Source: UBA1351 sp965140555
GTDB lineage: Bacteria > Bacillota > Clostridia > Lachnospirales > Vallitaleaceae
DNA length: 64,000 nucleotides
Direction of reading: 5' to 3'
Assembly: GCA_965140555.1 (NCBI GenBank)
Contig: OZ223256.1
Location: 62,001-126,000, forward strand
Position numbers and translations under genes: made by a program
Notes under the pieces: generated by a model
What the model saw: only the letters and a program-made list of their open reading frames with translations
Told to the model about the DNA's origin: nothing
Databases searched by the model: none
In this document: piece by piece, positions 34,918 to 44,286 of the stretch
Layout: each line of letters opens with the position of its first letter
Position numbering within the stretch: position 1 is the stretch's first letter

Positions 34918-35850
34918 ATGATATATTACGAAGATGCACCTACGTCACAACTGAACTTATCATTAGACCATCCCTATTACTGTTTTTATGACGGAAGCCA
35001 CCAACAACCAATGCATCGTCCGGTTCATTGGCATTATTATATCGAAATCATACATGTTTTTTCGGGTAAAGGAACTCTCCTTCTAGGAGAAGAGTCTATC
35101 GAACTCACCCAAGGAATGACTGCCTTCATTCTTCCCAAAGATATTCATGGCTTTTCATTTAAAACACCGGATTTTAATTATTCCGTTTTCAAATTCTCTC
35201 CCAACATTTTAGTTGATGACCCGACGACACGTTTCTATTTTACCCATGTCTGGCCTCTTTATGATGCCATACCTTCTCGTCTTAAAGTTTTTCCCTCAAC
35301 GTGTTATGACCTTTTTCCAAGTTCCGTGTTTGTTGAAGGTGTTAAACACTTCACAGAAAAAACCTATGGTTATCAACTCCATATCCCTTGTACACTTATG
35401 CACCTATTTTATAACTTCTCTCAACAATTAGCCAAGTTAAATATCCTTCTCCCTCTCTCTGACGACTATATTCTACATCGTCATAATGAGAGACCGGGTT
35501 ACAACGCCATTGAGCCCTTGATACCGGCATTCAACTATATGCATGAGCATTTTGAATCCCCTATTACCACGAAAGAATTAGCGGACACATGTCATATGAG
35601 TTATAGTTATTTTTCACGATGTTTCAAACAATTGATGGGATTGTCTTCTACCCGCTATCTGACTCTGTTACGTATTAGTGAAGCGGAACGTCTATTACTT
35701 GATTCCAATTGTACAATTACTGTTATCGGGGAACATGTCGGATTTACGGACACAAGCTACTTTATCCAAAAATTCAAAGACATAAAAGGATCCACCCCAA
35801 AACAATATTTGAAGCGGATCCAAGAACACCGTTATTCAACGGCAAACTAA
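34918..35850 (+). CDS. AraC-family transcriptional regulator
   Basis: The 310-residue protein has an N-terminal cupin sensor (MHRPVHWHYYIEIIHVFSGKGTLLLGEE, about 31-58) and a C-terminal double helix-turn-helix (FESPITTKELADTCHMSYSYFSRCFKQLMG and ITVIGEHVGFTDTSYFIQKFKDIKGSTPKQY). It likely senses a sugar from manno-oligosaccharides and activates the divergent beta-mannosidase gene. AAGGAG precedes the ATG. The stop is only 5 bp from the convergent NhaC gene stop. Confidence 0.9.
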   Translation: MIYYEDAPTSQLNLSLDHPYYCFYDGSHQQPMHRPVHWHYYIEIIHVFSGKGTLLLGEESIELTQGMTAFILPKDIHGFSFKTPDFNYSVFKFSPNILVDDPTTRFYFTHVWPLYDAIPSRLKVFPSTCYDLFPSSVFVEGVKHFTEKTYGYQLHIPCTLMHLFYNFSQQLAKLNILLPLSDDYILHRHNERPGYNAIEPLIPAFNYMHEHFESPITTKELADTCHMSYSYFSRCFKQLMGLSSTRYLTLLRISEAERLLLDSNCTITVIGEHVGFTDTSYFIQKFKDIKGSTPKQYLKRIQEHRYSTAN

Positions 35851-35855
35851 TTTAG

Positions 35856-37583
35856 TTATTCTTTTTCTGGTGATTTCCCAAAAATCATCATGATAGCAAT
35901 CAGAATGATAATCCCTATTGGCAGACTAACCAAAGGTGAAATACCAAGACCTGCAGGCAAAAATCCGATAAGAATTGCTACTGCTGCCACAACAATAGCG
36001 TAGGCCAATTGCGTCCGCACGTGATCAATATGATCACAGGATGTTCCCATAGACGACAGAATCGTTGTGTCCGATATAGGCGAACAATGGTCACCAAAAA
36101 TTGCACCAGTTAATACAGCACCAATGGATGCTACAACAAGGTTCATGTCACCACCGGATATCGCATTTGCCAGAGGAATTGCAAGGGGCATCAATATTCC
36201 CATCGTTCCATAACTGGTTCCTGTTGCAAAGGAGATAACCGAACCCATTATAAAAATCAAACTAGGAACTAAGAAAGCAGGCATTGAATCTGTCAAGAGA
36301 CTTTTTAAATATTCGTCTGCATCTAATTGCACTTTAATAACATCTGCGATAGACCATGCCAATAACAGGATAACAACTGTGATAATCATGGACTTCCAAC
36401 CCTCTACCCATGTATCAATACCATCTTTCATCGTAAAAGCCTTCTGAAAAACACCCATAATAAGGGCAACAATTCCGGCTAACATTGCCGACATAAAGAG
36501 TACAATCGATGCATTCGATGCACTGTAGGCTTCACGAATGGCATATAATGACAAGGGAGATTGTTGTACCTTTGCCAATGTATCCCCTTCTAGCTCACCA
36601 TATCCATTCAAATAAAAGCCAACTAATGAAGCAACAATAAGTGTCAATATCGGAATAATAGCATTCCAGACATTGGAATTTTCATGTACTTCGGGTTTTA
36701 CATCCATTTTTTGGTCAATAGCAAGGGGGGTGGCCCCGTCTGCCAATAACTTACCTGTGAGCCGAGCTCGACGTTCTGCTTTGAGCATCGGTCCAAATTC
36801 TTTGAGCAATACAATACCGATAAGAATAAACGCAAGAATAAAGATATTGTAAAAGCGGTAAGGAATTGTTTCTATAAACAAACTGTAGGCAGATGTATCT
36901 ACAGGTAAATCCGGTATTTCTTCCTGAATCAAACTAAGCTCATAACCAATCCATGTGGACACGAGAGCGATACCGGCTATCGGCGCTGCTGTTGCATCTA
37001 CAATAAAAGCTAACTTCTCTCTAGAAATACGCTGTTTGTCTGATACCGGTCGCATAATAGGACCAACAATAAGAGAGTTTGCATAATCATCAAAAAAAAC
37101 AAAGAGTCCAAGAAGCCATGTGATCAGTTGCGAACTTCGTGCAGTCTTTGCTTTTTTGGATAACAGTTGGGCAATAGCAAAGGTTCCTCCTAATTGAGAT
37201 ATAACGGCAATTAAGCCCCCTATCGCCATAACTTGTAACAAAATCCCTGCATTCCATGGATCAGCCATTGAATTCACCATTGTACTTATTAGGTTGGTAA
37301 ATGCTGCACCGACCATTTGGAAGATATTGCCGTCGCCTGAAGTCATTGAGACAAGGAGCGTACCGCTAAAGATCCCCATAAACAACGAGAGAATAACATT
37401 CTTCGTCAAGAAAGCGAGAACAATTGCAATAATCGGTGGAATGAGTGTAAAGAATCCCAAAGATTCCCATATAGCAACATCGTCTGAAGGTTTGACACCT
37501 AAGGCAATATAACTTGCTATTACCATCAGCAGTCCCAAGGCTATATAGGTTACCATTCTTAAGACTTTAACAAATTTTTCCAT
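35856..37583 (-). CDS. NhaC-family sodium/proton antiporter
   Basis: The 575-residue membrane protein has about a dozen hydrophobic segments. The NhaC family blocks include DYANSLIVGPIMRPVSD, GTSYGTMGILMPLAIPLANAISGG and GAIFGDHCSPISDTTILSSMGTSCDHIDHV. A hydrophilic loop (about 275-310) separates the halves. It exchanges sodium for protons, or an organic acid in some members. AGAGG precedes the ATG. Its end nearly abuts the AraC gene's end. Confidence 0.85.
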   Translation of the reverse strand: MEKFVKVLRMVTYIALGLLMVIASYIALGVKPSDDVAIWESLGFFTLIPPIIAIVLAFLTKNVILSLFMGIFSGTLLVSMTSGDGNIFQMVGAAFTNLISTMVNSMADPWNAGILLQVMAIGGLIAVISQLGGTFAIAQLLSKKAKTARSSQLITWLLGLFVFFDDYANSLIVGPIMRPVSDKQRISREKLAFIVDATAAPIAGIALVSTWIGYELSLIQEEIPDLPVDTSAYSLFIETIPYRFYNIFILAFILIGIVLLKEFGPMLKAERRARLTGKLLADGATPLAIDQKMDVKPEVHENSNVWNAIIPILTLIVASLVGFYLNGYGELEGDTLAKVQQSPLSLYAIREAYSASNASIVLFMSAMLAGIVALIMGVFQKAFTMKDGIDTWVEGWKSMIITVVILLLAWSIADVIKVQLDADEYLKSLLTDSMPAFLVPSLIFIMGSVISFATGTSYGTMGILMPLAIPLANAISGGDMNLVVASIGAVLTGAIFGDHCSPISDTTILSSMGTSCDHIDHVRTQLAYAIVVAAVAILIGFLPAGLGISPLVSLPIGIIILIAIMMIFGKSPEKE

Positions 37584-37715
37584 AATCGTACCTCTTTTTC
37601 ATCTTGAATTCCCTCTAAATCCAAGATATTATTTGGCATTTGCTTACAAAAGCCTATAGAATTATATCAACACTTTATTTTTATGTCAAATTAAAGCGTT
37701 GATTTTTTGACTACT

Positions 37716-38993
37716 TTATGCTTTTGACGCTCTAATCACTTTATATATGAACTTCCGGCCTATCGTTGCCATAAGTAATAATAGAATGAATATCACTAAT
37801 ATAATCGGTGAGTGCATTGCCATTTTGTAGCCTAGTGATAGCAATGCCAGAAAAGCACCGACTGCCCCCAAAAGGGAAAAGAATCTCCATTTTTTCACTT
37901 CCATGTACGCAATGACATTTACAATACCAAAGGTAAATAAGAAGATAAAACTTGCCCCTTCCACCAATTGATCTAAAGAGCCAATCACTGCAAAAACCAT
38001 ACTCAACGCACTTATGATTATGATACCGCGATCCGGTACATGAGCCTTGTTTTCATGATTCATAAACTGAGGCAATTCATGGTCTCCCGCTACTTTCTTG
38101 GCCAACCGTGCCGTAGAAAACAAGGTTGAATTAATCGCTGAACCTGTTGAAAACAACGCAGCAACTGTTGCAATGATCAACCCCAGCTGTCCAAGTGCTG
38201 CTTGCCCTGCTTTTGCTATAGCAACTTCTTTTTGGGCAATAATCGTATCCCCACCGACAAGAACCAAGGTTCCTATGGTCACAATAAGATAGATGGCAAT
38301 AACTGCTAATACCGCACTAAACTCTGCTCTATGAATGACCTTATCCGGATGCTCAATATCGTCATAGTCATAGGTAATTAATTGGAAACCTTCATAGGCC
38401 ATAAAGATAGATCCGGCACCTAATATTGCATTCACTAAATTCCCAGATTCAATATGGGCTGTATAAGTGTCCCATTGAAACTTTGACAAACCAATTCCTG
38501 CAATCAGAAGTAATATGGCAATTTTTCCCCAGACCGTTACAATTTCAACCCATGAACTATCCCCAACACTTCTCAAATTCAGTGTTAAAAATGCCCCAAG
38601 TATTACAACTGCAAGAACCCGTGGTAACCATGGACCTACTTGAAAAAGATTTGCCAAATAATTCCCAAAAGTAAAAGAATATACAGATAGCGTTAATATA
38701 TAACCCCCGATGAGTAACCAAGACAAACCTCCGGCAAAATGTTCATGGTGGATATCCTTAATATACGTAAAGGCGCCTCCACCTTCGCCGAAGTGATTAG
38801 TAAGCTTTGCATAACTCATAGCTGTAAGAAGTGCTATGAGGCCAGCGACAATAAAACTAACCCATGCCATATATCCAGCCATATCTACAACAACACCAAG
38901 AACCGAGAATATTCCGCCACCAATCATACCACCTACAGCCATACACCATGTTGCATTAAAGCCCATTTTTTTTGACTTTTTCTTCTCTGCCAT
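37716..38993 (-). CDS. APC-superfamily amino acid permease
   Basis: The 425-residue protein has about twelve hydrophobic segments and the APC superfamily start MGGMIGGGIFSVLGVVVDMAGYMAWVSFIVAG, with the G-x-G-x-G-I/F helix-break of TM1, and FMAYEGFQLITYDYDDIEHPDKVIHRAEF in the TM6-7 region. It should import an amino acid by ion coupling. GGGAG is eight bases from the ATG at 38993; an upstream ATG in the ribosome site was rejected. Confidence 0.85.
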   Translation of the reverse strand: MAEKKKSKKMGFNATWCMAVGGMIGGGIFSVLGVVVDMAGYMAWVSFIVAGLIALLTAMSYAKLTNHFGEGGGAFTYIKDIHHEHFAGGLSWLLIGGYILTLSVYSFTFGNYLANLFQVGPWLPRVLAVVILGAFLTLNLRSVGDSSWVEIVTVWGKIAILLLIAGIGLSKFQWDTYTAHIESGNLVNAILGAGSIFMAYEGFQLITYDYDDIEHPDKVIHRAEFSAVLAVIAIYLIVTIGTLVLVGGDTIIAQKEVAIAKAGQAALGQLGLIIATVAALFSTGSAINSTLFSTARLAKKVAGDHELPQFMNHENKAHVPDRGIIIISALSMVFAVIGSLDQLVEGASFIFLFTFGIVNVIAYMEVKKWRFFSLLGAVGAFLALLSLGYKMAMHSPIILVIFILLLLMATIGRKFIYKVIRASKA

Positions 38994-39106
38994 ATCATCA
39001 TCTCCCATTACTGACCTCTACTTATAGTTTTAGTCTTTTTTATTCCCTTATCATATCAGAACTCATTCTTTGTTGCAAGTCATTCTCCGTTAACTTTGTA
39101 TTATAT

Positions 39107-39271
39107 CTAGTGTACTGGCATGTTCATATTTGAATGAATGATGCAGACTGTTTTTTCATAGGCAAGGCGCTGGAATGAGGCGATGCGGTGGCATCGTTGA
39201 TTGACAGCAACGTTGTCCTATGGGAAAACAGGCAAATAATTCGTCTATTTATGAGTGATACTGTACACTAG
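39107..39271. repeat. 165-bp fold-back element with inverted-repeat ends
   Basis: CTAGTGTAC (39107-39115) and GTACACTAG (39263-39271) are perfect terminal inverted repeats. Inside, CTGTTTT-x-CATAGG (39148-39162) pairs with CCTATG-x-AAAACAG (39217-39231), and CGATGC/GCATCG (39181-39196) forms the tip. The whole 165 bp can fold on itself. It has no gene and no coding potential. Size and architecture suit a MITE-like element or a structured RNA, and it fills the 364-bp gap between the APC permease and the GNAT gene. Confidence 0.65.
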
Positions 39272-39357
39272 CATTTGACGATGGATTCTAGTATACTAAA
39301 TACAACCTTTTATGGTATAGCTCACGTTATCACTAAAACTCACTATTAGGAGGTCTT

Positions 39358-39852
39358 ATGTTAATAAGAAAAACAACACCCGCAGATATAGAAACAGTTA
39401 TGGAAATCTACGAACGTGCACGCCTTCGTATGGCGAAAGAAGGTAACCCGACACAATGGGGTAACAATCATCCTCCCCAATCCCTTATTGAAGAGGATAT
39501 TAAAAACGGTTTCAGCTACGTTTGTATAGAAGACGATACCATTGTCGGCGTTTTCTATTATGCCGTAGGCAATGACCCGACTTATACCATTATCGAAGAT
39601 GGGCACTGGCTTTCTGATGCGCCCTATGGTGTTATTCACCGAATTGCTATTGACGTTCCCTACAAAGGCTATGCAAAAAAAGCCATCGATTGGTGCTTTG
39701 CAAATCACTCAAATCTACGTATTGATACCCACGAAGATAATAAGGTCATGCAACGCGCACTCCAAAAGAATGGCTTTACTTATTGCGGTATTATATATGT
39801 CGCTGACGGTTCAAAACGACTTGCCTTTCAACGTGACGGCCTTCGTTCGTAA
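39358..39852 (+). CDS. GNAT-family N-acetyltransferase
   Basis: This 164-residue protein starts MLIRKTTPADIETVMEIYERAR, a typical GNAT first helix, and shows HRIAIDVPYKGYAKKAIDWCFANH (about 93-116), the acetyl-CoA-binding motif A with a shortened R/Q-x-x-G-x-G/A loop (here VPYKGYAKK). It probably transfers an acetyl group to a small molecule or protein amine. AGGAGG precedes the ATG. It is convergent with the TPM gene, with only six bases between stops. Confidence 0.78.
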   Translation: MLIRKTTPADIETVMEIYERARLRMAKEGNPTQWGNNHPPQSLIEEDIKNGFSYVCIEDDTIVGVFYYAVGNDPTYTIIEDGHWLSDAPYGVIHRIAIDVPYKGYAKKAIDWCFANHSNLRIDTHEDNKVMQRALQKNGFTYCGIIYVADGSKRLAFQRDGLRS

Positions 39853-39858
39853 CACACC

Positions 39859-40737
39859 TTAAAATTTACGTCCACCTCCTCCATGGCTTCTACTACCACT
39901 ACCACCACCACTTCGTCCACCACCGGAACTCGAATTATTCTTAGGAATACGACGTCTTGTGGTGGTTTCTCTAAGATAATCATCGACCGATCGATTCAGA
40001 ACAAAGCTATTGCCTGCTTCATAGGTTCGTGCCGAAATCGTTCGCTTTCCTCGACTTGATATTGTGACCCCGTAAGTAACGCCTCCTGCTAGTAGTAATG
40101 CCACAATGATCATCCAAAAACTGACTGTAATACTAGATCCTTCTGTCTGGCTTGATGTAGCATATTCCGTTCTATTTGTTCTATCATAGGAGGATGTGAT
40201 TGTCTGTGTATCATCGGGAATAGCTGTAACCGAATCTGCAGAATTTGCTTCTTCATAATAATAGTCGGCATCTTGTATAAACACTTCTATCGCATGGTCA
40301 TATTCTTCATTCTGTAACTTATTATAGACATCATCACTCATCGCATCTGTATACGAATCATAGATATCTTTGGCACGTCCGGCGGTAGATATCCAAATCT
40401 CTCGATCATTCATATTAATAAGGAGTACCATGCAGTCCTCATTTGGAAAATAACGATCGGCATAGTCATCCGCATAGTCTTCTGATGATTGCCCTTTCAT
40501 ATCTGCTGTAATAATAGCCGCTAATTGAATATCTAACGCTTCAGAGGACTTTATCGCTTGATCACTGATACGTTGAATATCTTCCTCTGTTAAGACACTA
40601 TATTCATCCGTGACGCGATATTCAGTGACCGATTTTGTAGCACTTGCTTCACACATATCATTTAACGTTATGCTCATTAGAAAGACTATCATAATAGAAG
40701 CTATACCTCTGCTTAATCGCACCTGTTTTCTAGCCAA
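39859..40737 (-). CDS. TPM-domain membrane protein, YdjH/YgcG-like
   Basis: The 292-residue precursor has an N-terminal hydrophobic stretch (RGIASIMIVFLMSITLNDMCEA), a TPM phosphatase-fold domain (about 40-155: YSVLTEEDIQRISDQAIKSSEALDIQLAAIITADM), a membrane helix (SITVSFWMIIVALLLAGGVTYG) and a Gly/Ser-rich tail ending SGGGSGSRSHGGGGRKF. This is the YgcG/YdjH layout. A TTG at 40737 lies eight bases after AGGAGG and overlaps the previous stop, so it is preferred to a GTG at 40746. In B. subtilis YdjH partners YdjG and YdjI in a membrane-stress complex. Confidence 0.8.
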   Translation of the reverse strand: MARKQVRLSRGIASIMIVFLMSITLNDMCEASATKSVTEYRVTDEYSVLTEEDIQRISDQAIKSSEALDIQLAAIITADMKGQSSEDYADDYADRYFPNEDCMVLLINMNDREIWISTAGRAKDIYDSYTDAMSDDVYNKLQNEEYDHAIEVFIQDADYYYEEANSADSVTAIPDDTQTITSSYDRTNRTEYATSSQTEGSSITVSFWMIIVALLLAGGVTYGVTISSRGKRTISARTYEAGNSFVLNRSVDDYLRETTTRRRIPKNNSSSGGGRSGGGSGSRSHGGGGRKF

Positions 40738-41782
40738 GAAGAACACCTCCTATTACAAGAAGAATGAGACTTACCCAAAAAACAACACTAAATAAAGCAA
40801 ACTGCCGTTTCCTTGATATCGGTGTTTCCCCTACAATCTTTCCTGTTTGACCATTAATAAAAAATCGATAGGTCTTATCGTTAAATATATTGGTCACCAT
40901 ATAAATAGGCATCAATGTATAATGATGTTTAATCTCTTGAAAACGAATCCGTTCAAAGTCTTTATCGAAACTAGAGTATCCTGTAATGGTTTCACCAACC
41001 CGGCTGCTTGCAAATTGGCTGACCCTTTCTTTCATGACCTTGGCACTTTCCTCTGTTGACACATCATACATCTCTGCCATAAAACCTGCCATATAGTGCA
41101 TAGAGAAGTCCGTAAGTTCCTTATAATCATAGGGCTCAATCATCTGCATAAAGGTATCATCCAGTTTTTGAGATGAGTCAATGGGGACCTTTTCATAGGA
41201 GACATGCCCGGAGCGTATAACACGATAATACTTTTTCTGTGTATAGTCGTAATCCCCACTACGCCAATGTCGAACTTTAATGCCCGTTCCTTCCGTATCA
41301 ACCTGTGCCGTTGAATCAAAAAGCCAAAAAGGGGCATAGATGCCTTTTATTTTTTCAATTTCTTCATCTTGTTTATAGGCTTTGGGTGTGAGTATTTTTT
41401 TGTTAATCCACCCCTTATAGAGGTTCATCGCTTCTTCCTGGGTTATTTTAAAGGGAATCACATAGTCCGGCTCAAATGCACCTTTAAAGCGTTGTTTAAT
41501 AACAACCGGGCTTTTGCAATACAAACAAAAGGTGGACGACGTTGTTTCATCAGCTACGAGATTCGCACCACAACTTTCACAGTGATAGACATCCATTTCT
41601 TTCTCATCGATGGTCTGTCCATGATTATGGGTATGCTCGTCTTTCTCATTGGCATATACTGCATCCAATTCCTCCTTTGTAAAGTCGCTAAAACAATATG
41701 CACAATGCCAATGTCCTACAGCAGGATCAAAGGTTAACTCTGCATGACAATTCAGGCACTCATAGCCTCTCACTTGCGCCAT
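40730..41782 (-). CDS. Zinc-ribbon membrane protein, YdjG-like
   Basis: The 350-residue protein has two N-terminal zinc ribbons: YECLNCHAELTF..HCAYCF (about 8-32) and YHCESCGANLVADE..FCLYCK (about 64-90). The middle is a long soluble domain with DYVIPFKITQEEAMNLYKGW, and the C-terminus ends in a single membrane helix (FALFSVVFWVSLILLVIGGVLL). This matches the YdjG/TFIIB-type zinc-ribbon family. GGGAGG precedes the ATG. It lies between SPFH and TPM genes, in the same complement as the B. subtilis ydjGHI operon. Confidence 0.8.
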   Translation of the reverse strand: MAQVRGYECLNCHAELTFDPAVGHWHCAYCFSDFTKEELDAVYANEKDEHTHNHGQTIDEKEMDVYHCESCGANLVADETTSSTFCLYCKSPVVIKQRFKGAFEPDYVIPFKITQEEAMNLYKGWINKKILTPKAYKQDEEIEKIKGIYAPFWLFDSTAQVDTEGTGIKVRHWRSGDYDYTQKKYYRVIRSGHVSYEKVPIDSSQKLDDTFMQMIEPYDYKELTDFSMHYMAGFMAEMYDVSTEESAKVMKERVSQFASSRVGETITGYSSFDKDFERIRFQEIKHHYTLMPIYMVTNIFNDKTYRFFINGQTGKIVGETPISRKRQFALFSVVFWVSLILLVIGGVLLG

Positions 41783-41793
41783 TTTCTACCTCC

Positions 41794-43131
41794 CTATTCC
41801 CGATCATCTTCATTGAACGGATCACCGCAATTCGGGCAAAATTTAGGTGGATTCGTCTTGTCTGCCGGCTCCCATCCGCAGTGGCTACATGCATAAGTCG
41901 CTACGACATGCTTTTGACCACACTCTGAGCAAAACTTGGCTGATTCCGGATTGTGATGTCCTGATTGACATACCCATCCCGTACCTAATCCCGATTGCTG
42001 TTGTTGACCCGATACCGGTTGTCTCGTCATAGATGGTTGTCCCGATTGCTGAGGATAGGTTTGTCGAGAAGTGGGATTCATTACTTCACCAATGCCATTG
42101 GCGGCATTCATTCCCATATTAATACCTGCAAATCCCATCATTGCACCGTTCTCATTAGCTCCGGCTGATTCAATTCCTTTGGCCACACTCCCTGCCATAC
42201 GCGCCGCTCGTGCTTGTGGGTCCAATAGGATGGAATCCTTTGCATATTGCTCTAACAAGGCACTTGTAGCTTCATCAAAATTAATACCCGCTATTCCGAC
42301 AGAAGCGATATAAAATCCCCGATTTTCCATCCACTCATCGTCTAGGGCATCCGCCATATAGCGTCCTAATTCTTGCATATGCATAACAATATCATTCACC
42401 ATAACAAGGTCCATCGATAATTTTGACAACGCCGTTTGATATGCCGATAAAAATTCATTTAAATACTGTTCCGCTAAATCAACAACACGGAATGTTGTTT
42501 TCCCTTGTTTGTCCATCAACTCCCTGAAGAAAAGCATTGGATCTGATATTTTAATCGAATATGTACCAAAAGATGTTAATTTACACGGTACTACTCGGCC
42601 GGGAACCAACACTCTATCCGTATAAGGAACAGGGTTCCTCGTTCCGAATCGAATGGACGGTATCTCCATCTTATTCACATACACCACCTGTTGTTTGAGG
42701 GGCGTCGTCCCACCGAATTTGAAACGCTCAAAGGTATCTTGCAATGTGTTTTTTATGCCACCCGGTCGTTCTATCACGGCTTGATTGGTATTGTGATAAC
42801 CTTCCAATGTTGTTTCTTGAGACGATGTAAAGAAAATCGATGGTGACCTGGAATTATCCACTTGATAATATCCCGCTTCGTCTGTTGCAGCTACAATCTT
42901 ACCTCCATCAATTAATAGCATAAAGGTGTTCTCCGGTACATGGATGATAGATCCGTTACTAATAATATCCTCCGTGCCTTTTTTATTTTTATTTCTTTTT
43001 CCGTCTTGACGAACACTCGTTCCATAAGATGCTAATATTGTGTTATCCATTGCCTTCGGCTCTATTGTTTCTAGCCATTGATCTGCCAATGCACCACCTG
43101 CTGCGGCCATTCCTACTCTTATAATTCCCAT
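41794..43131 (-). CDS. SPFH-domain protein with zinc-ribbon tail, YdjI-like
   Basis: The 445-residue protein has an SPFH/virion-core domain (about 20-310: SYGTSVRQDGKRNKNKKGTEDI, IHVPENTFMLLIDGGKIV, ASVGIAGINFDEATSALLEQ) and ends in two zinc ribbons (WVCQSGHHNPESAKFCSECGQ and YACSHCGWEPADKTNPPKFCPNCG). It is longer than B. subtilis YdjI, the extra length being the Gly/Gln linker and ribbons. SPFH proteins scaffold membrane domains. AAGGGTGAT precedes the ATG. It heads the three-gene operon. Confidence 0.85.
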   Translation of the reverse strand: MGIIRVGMAAAGGALADQWLETIEPKAMDNTILASYGTSVRQDGKRNKNKKGTEDIISNGSIIHVPENTFMLLIDGGKIVAATDEAGYYQVDNSRSPSIFFTSSQETTLEGYHNTNQAVIERPGGIKNTLQDTFERFKFGGTTPLKQQVVYVNKMEIPSIRFGTRNPVPYTDRVLVPGRVVPCKLTSFGTYSIKISDPMLFFRELMDKQGKTTFRVVDLAEQYLNEFLSAYQTALSKLSMDLVMVNDIVMHMQELGRYMADALDDEWMENRGFYIASVGIAGINFDEATSALLEQYAKDSILLDPQARAARMAGSVAKGIESAGANENGAMMGFAGINMGMNAANGIGEVMNPTSRQTYPQQSGQPSMTRQPVSGQQQQSGLGTGWVCQSGHHNPESAKFCSECGQKHVVATYACSHCGWEPADKTNPPKFCPNCGDPFNEDDRE

Positions 43132-43258
43132 ACTTAATCACCCTTTCTATCCGACTTATTCCTTTTTATTTTCTCACAAGTCATTCATAAAGGCAATAAA
43201 TTATGTTTTACCCACTTATATTAAAACAATTCTATCTCTTTAATCCTTCACCGTATGT

Positions 43259-43287
43259 TTGTAAACACCATGTAAATAGGCTATAAT
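43259..43287 (+). promoter_or_regulatory. Promoter of the deacylase-like three-gene operon
   Basis: TTGTAA (43259-43264), a 17-bp spacer and TATAAT (43282-43287) form a good sigma-A promoter 58 bases before the first gene. Confidence 0.7.
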
Positions 43288-43344
43288 AGTAATATATATG
43301 AAACTTCTATATGACCGACAATGACAGAACAAAAAGGAGCGCGT

Positions 43345-44286
43345 ATGATAGAAACTGTAGTATCCATTGATCTCTTTGTGGATGAAAAACTAGAAATCAT
43401 AAAAAATCGCCTCCTGCCGGATAAATCAGACGATACCAACAAGCGATTATGTATTGTCACCGGTATTCATGGCGATGAATTAGAGGGACAATTCGTTTGT
43501 TACGAAATCCTTCGTCGAATCAAAGAACATCCTGAGTATTTAACCGGAATCCTTGACATATACCCGTCTTTGAATCCGTTAGGCTTAGACTCTATTTCTC
43601 GAAAGATACCTATGTTTGACCTTGATATGAATCGAATCTTTCCCGGGCTAGAAGACGGCGCTATTGCAGAGCTCATCGCTAGCCGTATTGTTGAGGATAT
43701 CGAAGGCGCTACCATGTGCCTGGATATTCATTCCAGTAATATATTTTTACGCGAGATTCCTCAAGTACGTATGAGCTCCTCCTACAAAGAGCAACTATTG
43801 AACTATGCCAAAATGCTCAATGTTCAACTTGTATGGATTGATTCTACAAATAATCGGCAAGAAGCAACACTTGCTCAGACATTAAACGACCGAGGTACGC
43901 CCACATTAGTTACTGAAATGGGCTCCGGTATGCGAATCACCAAATCTTACGGTCTGAACTTAGTTGACGGCATCTTCTCACTTATGTCCCATCTTGGAAT
44001 ATGGACAGGAGAAACCGCCGGCACTTCTTCTCCACTTATTGCTAAAGACGATGATATTCAACTATTGCATGCTGAAACCCCCGGTATTTTTATGCCGGAA
44101 GTCGGCCATTTTGTTGTCGTCAAAAAGGGGGATTTAATCGGTTCTATTCTGGATCCGTTAAACGGCGTCATTAAAGCCCAAATCTTCGCCCCTTGCGACG
44201 GTACTATATTTACATTGCGAGAGTATCCCGTCGTTTATGGTGGTAGCTTGCTTGCTCGAATTCTAGGAGGTGGTACACATGCATAA
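43345..44286 (+). CDS. Succinylglutamate desuccinylase/aspartoacylase-like zinc enzyme
   Basis: This 313-residue protein has the M14-type AstE/ASPA zinc site intact: His42 and Glu45 in GIHGDELEG, and His129 in LDIHSS. The substrate-carboxylate motif DMNRIFPG and the general base in VTEMGSG (Glu191) are also present. The last 90 residues (PLIAKDDDIQLLHAETPG onward) form a beta-sandwich or biotinyl-like C-terminal domain. It should cleave an N-acyl amino acid or amide. AAAGGAG precedes the ATG. Its stop overlaps the next gene. Confidence 0.85.
   Translation: MIETVVSIDLFVDEKLEIIKNRLLPDKSDDTNKRLCIVTGIHGDELEGQFVCYEILRRIKEHPEYLTGILDIYPSLNPLGLDSISRKIPMFDLDMNRIFPGLEDGAIAELIASRIVEDIEGATMCLDIHSSNIFLREIPQVRMSSSYKEQLLNYAKMLNVQLVWIDSTNNRQEATLAQTLNDRGTPTLVTEMGSGMRITKSYGLNLVDGIFSLMSHLGIWTGETAGTSSPLIAKDDDIQLLHAETPGIFMPEVGHFVVVKKGDLIGSILDPLNGVIKAQIFAPCDGTIFTLREYPVVYGGSLLARILGGGTHA

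Noticed and set aside
41698..42313. Plus-strand frames within the SPFH/zinc-ribbon genes
   Set aside because: They are shadows of the minus-strand genes with no ribosome site or family likeness.
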